In this document: positions 6,637 through 13,382 of the stretch, piece by piece
Layout: each line of letters begins with the position of its first letter
Numbering within the stretch: the first letter of the stretch is position 1
Source of the DNA: an uncultured Prevotellaceae bacterium
GTDB lineage: Bacteria; Bacteroidota; Bacteroidia; Bacteroidales; Bacteroidaceae
Direction: 5' to 3'
Assembly: GCA_947176655.1 (NCBI GenBank)
Contig: CAMWRK010000022.1
Coordinates: 1 to 15,157, forward strand
DNA length: 15,157 nt
The notes under the pieces: model-generated
The model's database searches: none
Seen by the model: the letters and a program-made list of their open reading frames with translations, nothing else
What the model was told of the DNA's origin: nothing
Translations under genes and position numbers: made by a program

Positions 6637-7896
6637 ATGGGTTATCTTTTTACTTCCGAATCTGTTTCAGAGGGGCATCCGGACAAGGTTGCCGACCAGA
6701 TCAGTGATGCCGTGCTGGACAAACTTCTTGCTTTCGACCCAGAGTCCAAGGTTGCGTGCGAAACTCTTGTAACCACGGGACAAGTGGTTCTGGCAGGCGA
6801 AATCAAGACCAAGGCTTATGTCGATCTCCAGCGTATTGCCCGCGAGGTGATAAACCGCATAGGCTATACCAAGAGCGAATACATGTTCGACGGCAATTCG
6901 TGCGGTGTCTTCAGTGCCATACACGAGCAGAGCGGCGACATTAACCGTGGCGTGGAGCGTGAGGAGCGTGAGAATCAGGGTGCTGGCGACCAGGGTATGA
7001 TGTTCGGCTATGCCACAAACGAGACAGAGAACTATATGCCTCTCAGTCTTGACTTGAGCCACCGTCTGTTGCGTGTGCTGGCTGATATCCGCCGCGAGGG
7101 CGAGGTGATGACTTATCTGCGTCCTGACTCCAAGAGTCAGGTAACCATCGAATATGACGACAACAACGTCCCTGTGCGTATAGATACCATCGTAGTGAGC
7201 ACGCAGCATGACGAATTCGATACGGACGAGGCAATGCAGCAGAAGATACGTAAGGACGTTATTGATATTCTTGTTCCGCGTGTCAAGGCAACCATTGCCA
7301 ATAAGGATATTCTGGCTCTTTTCAACGATGACATTACGTATCATGTCAATCCTACTGGCAAGTTCGTCATTGGCGGCCCGCATGGAGATACCGGTCTGAC
7401 AGGCCGCAAAATCATCGTCGACACCTACGGGGGCAAAGGTGCACACGGCGGCGGTGCATTCAGTGGCAAGGATCCGTCCAAGGTGGATCGCTCGGCAGCC
7501 TATGCGGCGCGTCACATTGCCAAGAACATGGTGGCTTCCGGTGTTGCCGACGAGATGCTTGTGCAGATTTCCTATGCCATAGGTGTGGCCCAGCCTGTAA
7601 GCATCTGTGTCAATACATACGGACGTGCGCACGTGGATATGACAGATGGTGAGATAGCGGAGAAGATTGCGGGCATTTTCGACCTGCGCCCCTATGCGAT
7701 AGAGCAGAGGCTGAAGTTGCGCAACCCCATTTACGAGGAGACTGCCGCCTACGGTCACATGGGGCGTGAACCGCGCATGGTCACCAAGACCTTCGAATCC
7801 AACTATAACTGTGGTTCCAAGACCATGCGGGTGGAACTGTTCACGTGGGAGAAACTGGACTATGTGACCTGTATCCGCGAGGCATTCGGTCTGTGA
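6637..7896 (+). CDS. metK: S-adenosylmethionine synthetase
   Basis: Methionine adenosyltransferase, 419 aa, makes S-adenosylmethionine from methionine and ATP in the cytoplasm. The start is ATG 6637 (MGYLFTSESVSEGHPDK, with the ATP-site histidine at 14). The signatures GAGDQG (115-120) and GGGAFSGKD (271-279) are both intact. It is somewhat longer than the E. coli enzyme (384 aa), as is common in Bacteroidota. There is no clear Shine-Dalgarno; the leader just before the ATG is AT-rich, and the long 5' leader carries a SAM-II-like element, implying feedback control by the product. The next gene starts 14 bp downstream and is probably cotranscribed. Confidence 0.97.
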   Translation: MGYLFTSESVSEGHPDKVADQISDAVLDKLLAFDPESKVACETLVTTGQVVLAGEIKTKAYVDLQRIAREVINRIGYTKSEYMFDGNSCGVFSAIHEQSGDINRGVEREERENQGAGDQGMMFGYATNETENYMPLSLDLSHRLLRVLADIRREGEVMTYLRPDSKSQVTIEYDDNNVPVRIDTIVVSTQHDEFDTDEAMQQKIRKDVIDILVPRVKATIANKDILALFNDDITYHVNPTGKFVIGGPHGDTGLTGRKIIVDTYGGKGAHGGGAFSGKDPSKVDRSAAYAARHIAKNMVASGVADEMLVQISYAIGVAQPVSICVNTYGRAHVDMTDGEIAEKIAGIFDLRPYAIEQRLKLRNPIYEETAAYGHMGREPRMVTKTFESNYNCGSKTMRVELFTWEKLDYVTCIREAFGL

Positions 7897-7910
7897 CAAT
7901 TAGTGCAGAT

Positions 7911-8489
7911 ATGAAGAGTATATGTATATACTGCGCCAGTAGCGACCAGATTCCCGGAAAGTATTTCGAGGCTGCACGGGAACTTGGCCGCCTCATGGGC
8001 GAACAGGGCTTGACACTGGTGAACGGAGCCGGCAACATGGGACTGATGCGTGCGGCTGCCGATGCCTGTATGCAGGCCGGCGGCAGTGCCATAGGTGTCA
8101 TTCCTACCTTTATGGTAAGGGAAAACTGGCACCATACGGGTATGACACAGCTCATAGAGACCCCGGACATGCATAGCCGCCAGCAGCGTTTGGCCGAACT
8201 TTCGGATGCAGGCATTGTCCTGGCAGGTGGATTCGGTACTTTGGCGGAGTTCAGCGAGCTTGTCACATGGAAACAGTTGGGGCTGTACCTCAAGCCGTTA
8301 GTTCTGCTCAATACCGACGGATACTACGATGGTCTGGTTTCTTTTCTTAGAAAAGGAATGGAAGAGAACTTCCTGCGTCCCGAACACCTGCATACGTTTG
8401 CCGTTGCTTCCACTCCGCAAGAGGCTATCGATCTGGCACTGAGCACTCCTATGTGGGATGCCAATGTCAGAAGATTTGCAAAATTATAG
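7911..8489 (+). CDS. LOG family protein (TIGR00730-type Rossmann fold)
   Basis: 192-aa protein of the LOG ('lonely guy') / lysine-decarboxylase-like family. Characterised members cleave nucleoside 5'-monophosphates to base and ribose 5-phosphate, including cytokinin ribotides. ATG 7911 (MKSICIYCASSDQIPGKYF) is preferred over an in-frame start at 7845 inside metK. Visible motifs: NGAGNMGLM at 38-46, MHSRQQR with the conserved Arg, and AGGFGTLAE at 105-113, ending in the expected Glu. The usual PGGxGTxxE proline is Ala here, and the usual GGG of the first motif is NGAG, so this is a divergent subgroup. It lies between metK and DUF4271; its stop directly abuts the next ATG. The cellular substrate is not known. 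Confidence 0.85.
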   Translation: MKSICIYCASSDQIPGKYFEAARELGRLMGEQGLTLVNGAGNMGLMRAAADACMQAGGSAIGVIPTFMVRENWHHTGMTQLIETPDMHSRQQRLAELSDAGIVLAGGFGTLAEFSELVTWKQLGLYLKPLVLLNTDGYYDGLVSFLRKGMEENFLRPEHLHTFAVASTPQEAIDLALSTPMWDANVRRFAKL

Positions 8490-9332
8490 ATGAATGCCAC
8501 TGTCGACACAATCGGTGTCATGTCCGGACATGTAGAGTGCAGCTCAGTGCTGCTAGGAGCCTTCGGTCAGGATTTCGGATTCTTCAGCGGTAATCCGTTG
8601 CTGCATCCCGAACTCGCTGCCCGTCCCTGTGGTTTCCCCATGGAGGTTGTGCCATATAGCGTACAGAACGATAATGTCATAGGCACCGTGGTCATCATGT
8701 GCTTCTTCCTGATGGCCATACTTATACGCCGCACGCGTTCTTTTGTGTCGCAGCAGGCAAATGGCTTTTTCCATTCTCCTGCACACAAAGTTGTCCATAA
8801 CGAAGTCGATACCTCCATAGGCGTCCCGACAGTTGCTCTAATGCACCTCCTGCTTGCGATTGCAGGCAGTCTGCTTGTCTTTTACCATGCGTACGCTACC
8901 CGCAACCTGTTCCTGTGCCGTATTTCTCCGTATGGACTGGCCGTAGCGTATGCCGGTATGTTCTCGCTGTTTTTTGTGTTGCGGAATGCATTGTCATCTT
9001 TCATCAACTGGATATTTTTTGAAAAAGCGAGCCGGCGGCAATGGCGGAGCACCTATAATTTCCTGCTCCTGTTGGAAACATGGCTGTTGTTCCCGCTCAT
9101 ATCGGCTGGCATATATCTTTCCGTGTCTCCGGACACCGTTTTGCGTCTGACAGCTGCTGTTATAGTATTGTTCAGGATGGTGTTATTATATAAAACCTTT
9201 ACGACTTTTTTACTTAAAATCTATTGTATTCTGCATTTATTGTCGTACCTTTGTGCCCTCGAAATCATCCCCCTGCTTATTTTATGGGAGATATTGAACG
9301 GCATCACGGACAGTTTGATAATAACATTTTGA
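8490..9332 (+). CDS. DUF4271 family membrane protein
   Basis: 280-aa polytopic membrane protein. Hydrophobic segments are visible at about residues 65-85, 108-130, 145-170, 185-210, 215-235 and 240-275. It ends in the family-like segment SYLCALEIIPLLILWEIL. DUF4271 proteins are Bacteroidota-specific, of unknown function, and commonly sit next to hemD, as here. The ATG follows the stop of the LOG gene with no gap. The N-terminal roughly 60 residues are not strongly hydrophobic. The 3' end of the gene contains the probable hemD promoter. The family call rests on context, topology and the C-terminal motif. Confidence 0.75.
   Translation: MNATVDTIGVMSGHVECSSVLLGAFGQDFGFFSGNPLLHPELAARPCGFPMEVVPYSVQNDNVIGTVVIMCFFLMAILIRRTRSFVSQQANGFFHSPAHKVVHNEVDTSIGVPTVALMHLLLAIAGSLLVFYHAYATRNLFLCRISPYGLAVAYAGMFSLFFVLRNALSSFINWIFFEKASRRQWRSTYNFLLLLETWLLFPLISAGIYLSVSPDTVLRLTAAVIVLFRMVLLYKTFTTFLLKIYCILHLLSYLCALEIIPLLILWEILNGITDSLIITF
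9223..9253 (+). promoter_or_regulatory. Probable hemD promoter inside the DUF4271 gene
   Basis: ATTG (9223-9226) and TACCTTTG (9246-9253) are 19 bp apart, a good match to the Bacteroidota promoter. They lie within the last 110 bp of the DUF4271 coding sequence, in a locally AT-rich stretch. A transcript would start near 9260, about 86 nt before the hemD ATG, separating hemD-rnpA-yidD from metK control. Confidence 0.6.
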
Positions 9333-9345
9333 CTATAGAAAAATT

Positions 9346-10089
9346 ATGATAAAGAAGATTCTGGTTTCGCAGCCCGAACCCTCATCGGAGAAATCTCCTT
9401 ATTATGATATCATGCGGAGACACAACGTAGAACTTGTCTTCCGTCCTTTCATCAAAGTAGAAAGTCTGACTCCCCGTGAGTTCAGGGCACAGCGCATCAA
9501 TATTCTGGATCATACAGCAATCATCTTTACCAGCCGTCATGCCATAGACCATTTCTTCCTTCTGTGTCAGGAGATGCGCGTGGAAATACCGGAGAATATA
9601 AAGTATTTCTGTATTACCGAAACCATATCGCACTATATCCAGAAATATGTCCAGTACCGCAAGCGCAAGGTGTTTTTCGGCGAAACAGGCAAGATTGGCG
9701 ATCTGTTGCCGTTAATTCTCAAACACAAGAGCGACAAATACTTCATTCCGCAGAGCGACGTGCACAGCACGGAATTTACCGATATGCTGGATGCCAAAGG
9801 CATAACCTACACAAGCGGTGTCATGTACCGTACCGTCAGCAATGACTTTGCCAAGGGAGAGGCATTCGACTATGACATGCTGGTGTTCTTCAGCCCCAGC
9901 GGAATACAGTCCCTGCTGAAGAACTTCCCTGATTATGTCCAGGGCGAGACAGCGATAGCCACTTTCGGACCTGCCACAGCCAAGAGCGTGACGGATGCAG
10001 GACTGAGGCTGGATCTCCAGGCACCTACCTCCGAATATCCCAGCATAACAGCAGCATTGGATGCATACCTGAAGCAACATAACGGATAA
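9346..10089 (+). CDS. hemD: Uroporphyrinogen-III synthase family protein
   Basis: 247-aa HemD-like protein. The family cyclises hydroxymethylbilane with inversion of ring D to uroporphyrinogen III. Family-like features: an N-terminal strand KKILVSQPEP, the segment ILDHTAIIFTSRHAIDHFF (residues about 53-70), a mid-protein FFSPSGIQSL segment (about 184-193) that matches the 'SPSG' region of HemD, and ATFGPATAKSVTDAG near the C terminus. HemD is poorly conserved, so the call leans also on the DUF4271-hemD-rnpA order known from Bacteroidota. Many gut Bacteroidales lack a full haem pathway; whether this enzyme is active cannot be told here. Its stop overlaps the rnpA start by one base (TAATG). Confidence 0.8.
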   Translation: MIKKILVSQPEPSSEKSPYYDIMRRHNVELVFRPFIKVESLTPREFRAQRINILDHTAIIFTSRHAIDHFFLLCQEMRVEIPENIKYFCITETISHYIQKYVQYRKRKVFFGETGKIGDLLPLILKHKSDKYFIPQSDVHSTEFTDMLDAKGITYTSGVMYRTVSNDFAKGEAFDYDMLVFFSPSGIQSLLKNFPDYVQGETAIATFGPATAKSVTDAGLRLDLQAPTSEYPSITAALDAYLKQHNG

Positions 10090-10478
10090 TGGCTTTCGGC
10101 CTGAGCAAGAAAGAAAGACTATGCAGCAAGAAGGCCATCGACGCCCTTTTTGCCGGTGCTGACAGCAAATCCCTGTTGGTATATCCCGTACGCGCCGTAT
10201 TCAGAAATACCGAGGAGGCGGGAATCCGCATCCTCGTTTCTGTTTCCAAGAAACGCTTCCGCCATGCCGTGGACAGAAACCGCGTCAAGCGGCAGTTGCG
10301 CGAGGCATACAGGCTGAACAAGAACATTCTTGCTACCGGTACAGATGTCACATCGTCTCCACGGGGACTTGACATAGCGTTTATATGGCTTACAGACCGT
10401 CATCAGCCATCCGCTACCGTTGCCTCCCGAATGGTGTCCCTGTTGGAAAAGGTGGCACAATCACGTTTACAGCAATGA
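10089..10478 (+). CDS. rnpA: Ribonuclease P protein component
   Basis: Basic 129-aa protein subunit of RNase P, which matures tRNA 5' ends together with the catalytic RNA. The start MAFGLSKKERLCSKKAI is typical (L-x-K-x-x-R-L). The RNR signature appears as DRNRVKRQLREAYR at residues 62-75. Length is normal. It overlaps hemD by one base and yidD by four (ATGA). The usual rpmH neighbour is absent, as expected for Bacteroidota, where rnpA sits with hemD and yidD. Confidence 0.92.
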   Translation: MAFGLSKKERLCSKKAIDALFAGADSKSLLVYPVRAVFRNTEEAGIRILVSVSKKRFRHAVDRNRVKRQLREAYRLNKNILATGTDVTSSPRGLDIAFIWLTDRHQPSATVASRMVSLLEKVAQSRLQQ

Positions 10479-10705
10479 GCCTACTCCTTAGACTTCTTAG
10501 TCGGATACTGATTATGCCGATACGTTTCTATCAGATCTGTATCTCCCCCCACACTCCTCCCTCGTGCAGGTTCACCCCCACTTGCAGCCAATATGCTGTG
10601 GAAGCTCTGCAAAAGCACGGGCCTTTCAAGGGTTTGTATCTGGCGATACGCAGAATATTGCGATGTCACCCCTGGGGAGGTTACGGATATGACCCGGTTC
10701 CGTGA
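10475..10705 (+). CDS. yidD: Membrane protein insertion efficiency factor YidD
   Basis: 76-aa YidD, a small inner-membrane-associated protein that aids YidC-dependent membrane-protein insertion. The start at ATG 10475 (MSLLLRLLSRILIMPIRFYQ) is chosen because it overlaps the rnpA stop by 4 bp and gives the normal length; an upstream in-frame start at 10385 would run through rnpA. An N-terminal amphipathic helix is followed by the cysteine signature SCRFTPTCSQYA and then KGLYLAIRRILRCHPWGGYGYDPVP, the hallmark YidD C terminus. This family is almost always beside rnpA. Confidence 0.95.
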   Translation: MSLLLRLLSRILIMPIRFYQICISPHTPPSCRFTPTCSQYAVEALQKHGPFKGLYLAIRRILRCHPWGGYGYDPVP

Positions 10706-10804
10706 GGAGGTGTATGTAAGAACACATCAGGGGCGGCCAGCTGTCTTTACAGGCTTGACACAACGGAGAAATATAAATGAAAAAACACTTAAATAAATAT
10801 TAAC

Positions 10805-12316
10805 ATGGAATTCAACAAGATTACTGCTGCCGAGGCTGCTGCTCTGGTAGAGAACGGCCACACCATCGGCTTGAGCGGATTTACTCCTGCCGGTGCCCCT
10901 AAGTGCACTCCCGCAGAAATTGCAAAGAAGGCCGAGGCCGAACACGCTGCAGGCCGCCCTTTCAAGGTAAGTGTCATTACCGGTGCCAGCACCGGACAGA
11001 GTTGTGACGGTGCGCTGTCCAATGCGCAGGCAATAGACTACCGCACTCCCTATACTACCAACGGCGATTTCCGCAAGCATGTCAATCAGAATGAAATCAA
11101 CTATCAGGATCTCAACCTCAGCAACCTGGCCACACAGATGCGCCAGGGCTATCTTGGCGAGTTGGACTGGGGTATCATAGAGGCATGCGCCATAGAGCGC
11201 GTCGGTTCAAAGGCTCACATATACCTTACGGCAGCCGGAGGCATAAGCCCCACTGTATGCCGTCTGGCCAAGCGCGGCATCATCGTTGAGCTTAATGCTT
11301 TCCACTCTCCGGAGAGTAAGGGCATACACGACGTTTATGAGATAGAGGATCATCCTTTCCGTACTCCGATAATGATAACCAAGGCCTCCGACCGCATCGG
11401 CAAGCCATACATCGAGGTGGATGTTGACCGCATTGTTGGTGTCATAGAGTGCAACATCCCCGATGAGGCACGTGGCTTCAAGGATGCCGATGCCGTTACC
11501 ACTCAGATAGGACAGAATGTTGCCGACTTCCTGCTGGCCAATATGCACAGCGGATTGATACCCAAAAGTTTCCTTAATCTTCAGAGCGGTGTGGGCAGCG
11601 GTGCCAATGCCGTGCTCGGCGCGCTGGGTCAGTGCCCGGAAGTGCCCAACTTCAATATCTATACCGAGGTGCTCCAGGATGCCCCCGTACAGCTCATGCG
11701 CGATGGTCGTGTGCTCAGTGCCAGTGCATGCTCGCTGACAGTGACAAACGAATGCCTCGGAGGCATATACCGTGATATGGACTTCTTCCGTGACAAGATT
11801 GTCCTGCGTCCCTCCGAGATAAGCAACTGTCCCGAGGTCATAGCCCGCATAGGTGTCTGCTCTCTGAACACCGCCATAGAGTGCGACATCTACGGCCACG
11901 TCAACAGTACCAAGATATGTGGAACCAAGATGATGAACGGTTTGGGCGGCAGTGCAGACTTTACCAACAATGCCTACCTCAGCATCTTTACCTGCGGTTC
12001 CACCACCAAGGGCGGTGCCATCAGCAGCATTGTTCCATTTGCCAGCCACATCGACCACACCAACCACTTCATTGATGCCGTCATTACCGAATACGGCGTT
12101 GCCGACCTGCGTCGCAAGAGCGACATGCAGAAGGCCCAGGAACTTATCCGTGTGGCACACCCCGATTACCGTCCTCTCCTTCAGGACTACCTGCGCCTGG
12201 CACAGAAGCATGGCGGCCAGACCCATCACTGTCTGTCTGCCGCCTTCGCCATGCACGACACATTCCAGCGCACCGGAGACATGCGCAACACCAATCTGGC
12301 CGAATATCTCAAATAG
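10805..12316 (+). CDS. Acetyl-CoA hydrolase/transferase family, probable succinate CoA-transferase
   Basis: 503-aa member of the class I CoA-transferase (Cat1/AarC-like) family. Relatives move CoA between succinyl-CoA and acetate or another acid, or hydrolyse acetyl-CoA. Visible landmarks: GFTPAGAPK near residue 20, GVGSGANAVLGALG at 262-275, the catalytic-type glutamate in NIYTEVLQDA (Glu288), and NGLGGSADF with the following glycine-rich CGSTTKGG. Length is normal. In anaerobic Bacteroidales such an enzyme would serve acetate/succinate/propionate metabolism; the exact acid pair cannot be read from sequence. It lies 99 bp after yidD with no clear promoter, and an AT-rich leader precedes the ATG. 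It ends in a strong hairpin. Confidence 0.92.
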   Translation: MEFNKITAAEAAALVENGHTIGLSGFTPAGAPKCTPAEIAKKAEAEHAAGRPFKVSVITGASTGQSCDGALSNAQAIDYRTPYTTNGDFRKHVNQNEINYQDLNLSNLATQMRQGYLGELDWGIIEACAIERVGSKAHIYLTAAGGISPTVCRLAKRGIIVELNAFHSPESKGIHDVYEIEDHPFRTPIMITKASDRIGKPYIEVDVDRIVGVIECNIPDEARGFKDADAVTTQIGQNVADFLLANMHSGLIPKSFLNLQSGVGSGANAVLGALGQCPEVPNFNIYTEVLQDAPVQLMRDGRVLSASACSLTVTNECLGGIYRDMDFFRDKIVLRPSEISNCPEVIARIGVCSLNTAIECDIYGHVNSTKICGTKMMNGLGGSADFTNNAYLSIFTCGSTTKGGAISSIVPFASHIDHTNHFIDAVITEYGVADLRRKSDMQKAQELIRVAHPDYRPLLQDYLRLAQKHGGQTHHCLSAAFAMHDTFQRTGDMRNTNLAEYLK

Positions 12317-12342
12317 TCGGAGCCCTTTTCCGTCAACAATGT

Positions 12343-12385
12343 ACAGCCGTGGCTGCATCCCGCATCAGGGTGTAGCCACGGCTGT
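12343..12385 (+). terminator. Hairpin terminator after the CoA-transferase
   Basis: ACAGCCGTGGCTGCA (12343-12357) pairs with TGTAGCCACGGCTGT (12371-12385) over 15 bp with a single G.U pair. CCC/GGG in the loop can add three more pairs. It starts 27 nt after the stop codon. Only a weak GTGTT follows rather than a T-run, so it may act as a transcript-end stabiliser or as a poor intrinsic terminator. Confidence 0.6.
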
Positions 12386-12799
12386 GTGTTAGGGACGGGT
12401 GGAATATGTCGACAAGTCAGTACCTTGCTGTCATTGTGGAGGCCACGTCATAGTGACAGTCCGGGTCTTGTTATTCGTTCGGAAAAGTGTGGCCGAGCCT
12501 TGTCGGTTCGCCTGGAAAAGTGCAAAGTCGCAACGTTAGACTCCCTACATGGGATTCCTTATTAAGGACAAACTTGCAGACACCATCATTCCTGATGTTG
12601 ATTTGAATCCATGCCACTACCCGCTTCTACGCGCGCGCATATTATATATAATGTATAGGGCAGGCGAGCGAATGAGCAGGAAGCGAAGAGTATTTGTCAT
12701 AATATTTCAGCATGCTACCGGGCATCCGTGGAACGGCAGAACCGGCCTCTCCGATGCGTCTTCGCGGTGTCCGAAATGTGTCATCGTGATATTGAGGTT

Positions 12800-12854
12800 C
12801 AGACACCGTGGTCTTGAGCCTTAAGACCGTCGGTCTTCGCGCTCAAGACCACGG
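12800..12854. repeat. Palindromic repeat, copy B (inverted relative to copy A)
   Basis: The outer arms CCGTGGTCTTGAGC (12806-12819) and GCTCAAGACCACGG (12841-12854) are a perfect 14-bp inverted repeat. The inner stem AAGACC/GGTCTT (12823-12828 / 12832-12837) is the same as in copy A. Aligned to the reverse complement of 1-55, 51 of 55 positions agree, including the flank CAGACA (12800-12805); in direct orientation the 49-bp core differs at nine positions. Two of the four differences (12816 and 12844) are a paired A-T to G-C change that keeps the stem intact, which suggests selection on the fold. Confidence 0.8.
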
Positions 12855-12885
12855 TCTTTCGACCCGAAGACCGCGATGTCTTTTT
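12852..12885 (+). terminator. Hairpin with T-run overlapping the palindrome's right arm
   Basis: CGGTCTT (12852-12858) pairs with AAGACCG (12867-12873), with CG/CG (12860-12861 / 12865-12866) below a one-base bulge and the loop ACC. TTTTT follows at 12881-12885, 8 nt after the stem. It shares its first three bases with the right arm of the palindrome, so the two folds compete. Terminator function is a guess. Confidence 0.35.
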
Positions 12886-13081
12886 GGGAGGTATGCGAGA
12901 AGCCTGTCACAGGACGGCATGATGGGCATTGATATGTCGCCTGTATATTGTACAACATCCTGTAATGCAATAAGATACGGCGAGATAAAATGAAGGATGG
13001 AAGAGGCTTCGAGCATGGGAGTCCTATACAGCGCGCCACACCTCCTTCTGCTCAACACACAGCCCCCTACTTTTACACTGA

Positions 13082-13113
13082 GAGCATCTGGCAAATCCTG
13101 CCAGTCGAGATGC
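13082..13113. other. Bulged hairpin in the spacer
   Basis: AGCAT (13082-13086) pairs with ATGCT (13109-13113), and CTGGCA (13087-13092) pairs with TGCCAG (13098-13103) around the loop AATCC. The only interruption is the 5-nt bulge TCGAG. Eleven pairs in 32 nt is well above background for this spacer. A short T-run follows about 12 nt later. The role is unknown. Confidence 0.4.
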
Positions 13114-13300
13114 TGACGTGTAAAGATTTTTCAACTAATATGACCATCGCTTATATTTCGTACACTCATTGCTCCTTATTGTAGTTGATTCATGAGGTTG
13201 TATTCTACAAAAGTGTGGGAATCTGAATAGAATCAGACGAAGACCACGGGGGAACACTAAATTTTGACTCGCCTAAAAAGGTTTTATTCAAAAAATTCGA

Positions 13301-13308
13301 TAAATTTG
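13301..13308 (+). promoter_or_regulatory. hsdM promoter, -7 element
   Basis: TAAATTTG matches the Bacteroidota -7 consensus TAnnTTTG. It sits in an AT-rich stretch 75 bp before the hsdM ATG. No TTTG is found at the proper -33 distance, so the call is tentative. Confidence 0.45.
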
Positions 13309-13382
13309 TATATGTCTATAATATTCGGATATGTGCAAACCAGCATTTGCTGAATCAATTGTTGAACCTTAATGGCACGGCT

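Larger units (their letters stand above)
12386..13300. other. Gene-poor spacer before the type I R-M locus
   Basis: About 0.9 kb with no convincing gene. The open frames here (up to 91 codons) are rich in Arg, Cys and Pro and resemble nothing recognisable. Structures seen: CTGTCA (12428-12433) / TGACAG (12454-12459) enclosing GTGG/CCAC; a 9-bp direct repeat GGAAAAGTG at 12481 and 12514; an alternating GC/AT stretch near 12630-12655; the palindromic repeat at 12800-12854; a hairpin at 13082-13113; and TTGTAG...CTACAA around 13180-13209. It marks the junction between core genes and the restriction locus. Confidence 0.5.

Noticed and set aside
6667..7899. 410-codon open frame antisense to metK
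   Set aside because: Same reasoning: it mirrors metK codons and is His/Cys-rich without a family signature.
10593..10796. 67-codon open frame over yidD
   Set aside because: It is out of frame with the clear YidD product and unlike any family.
11207..12358. 383-codon open frame antisense to the CoA-transferase
   Set aside because: It overlaps an unmistakable gene and has no recognisable motif.
12549..12824. 91-codon open frame in the spacer
   Set aside because: Its composition is atypical, it runs into the palindromic repeat, and no family resemblance or start signal is seen.
1..12854. Mobile element bounded by the two inverted palindromes
   Set aside because: The content between them is core housekeeping genes with no transposase or integrase; the copies are better read as dispersed repeats.
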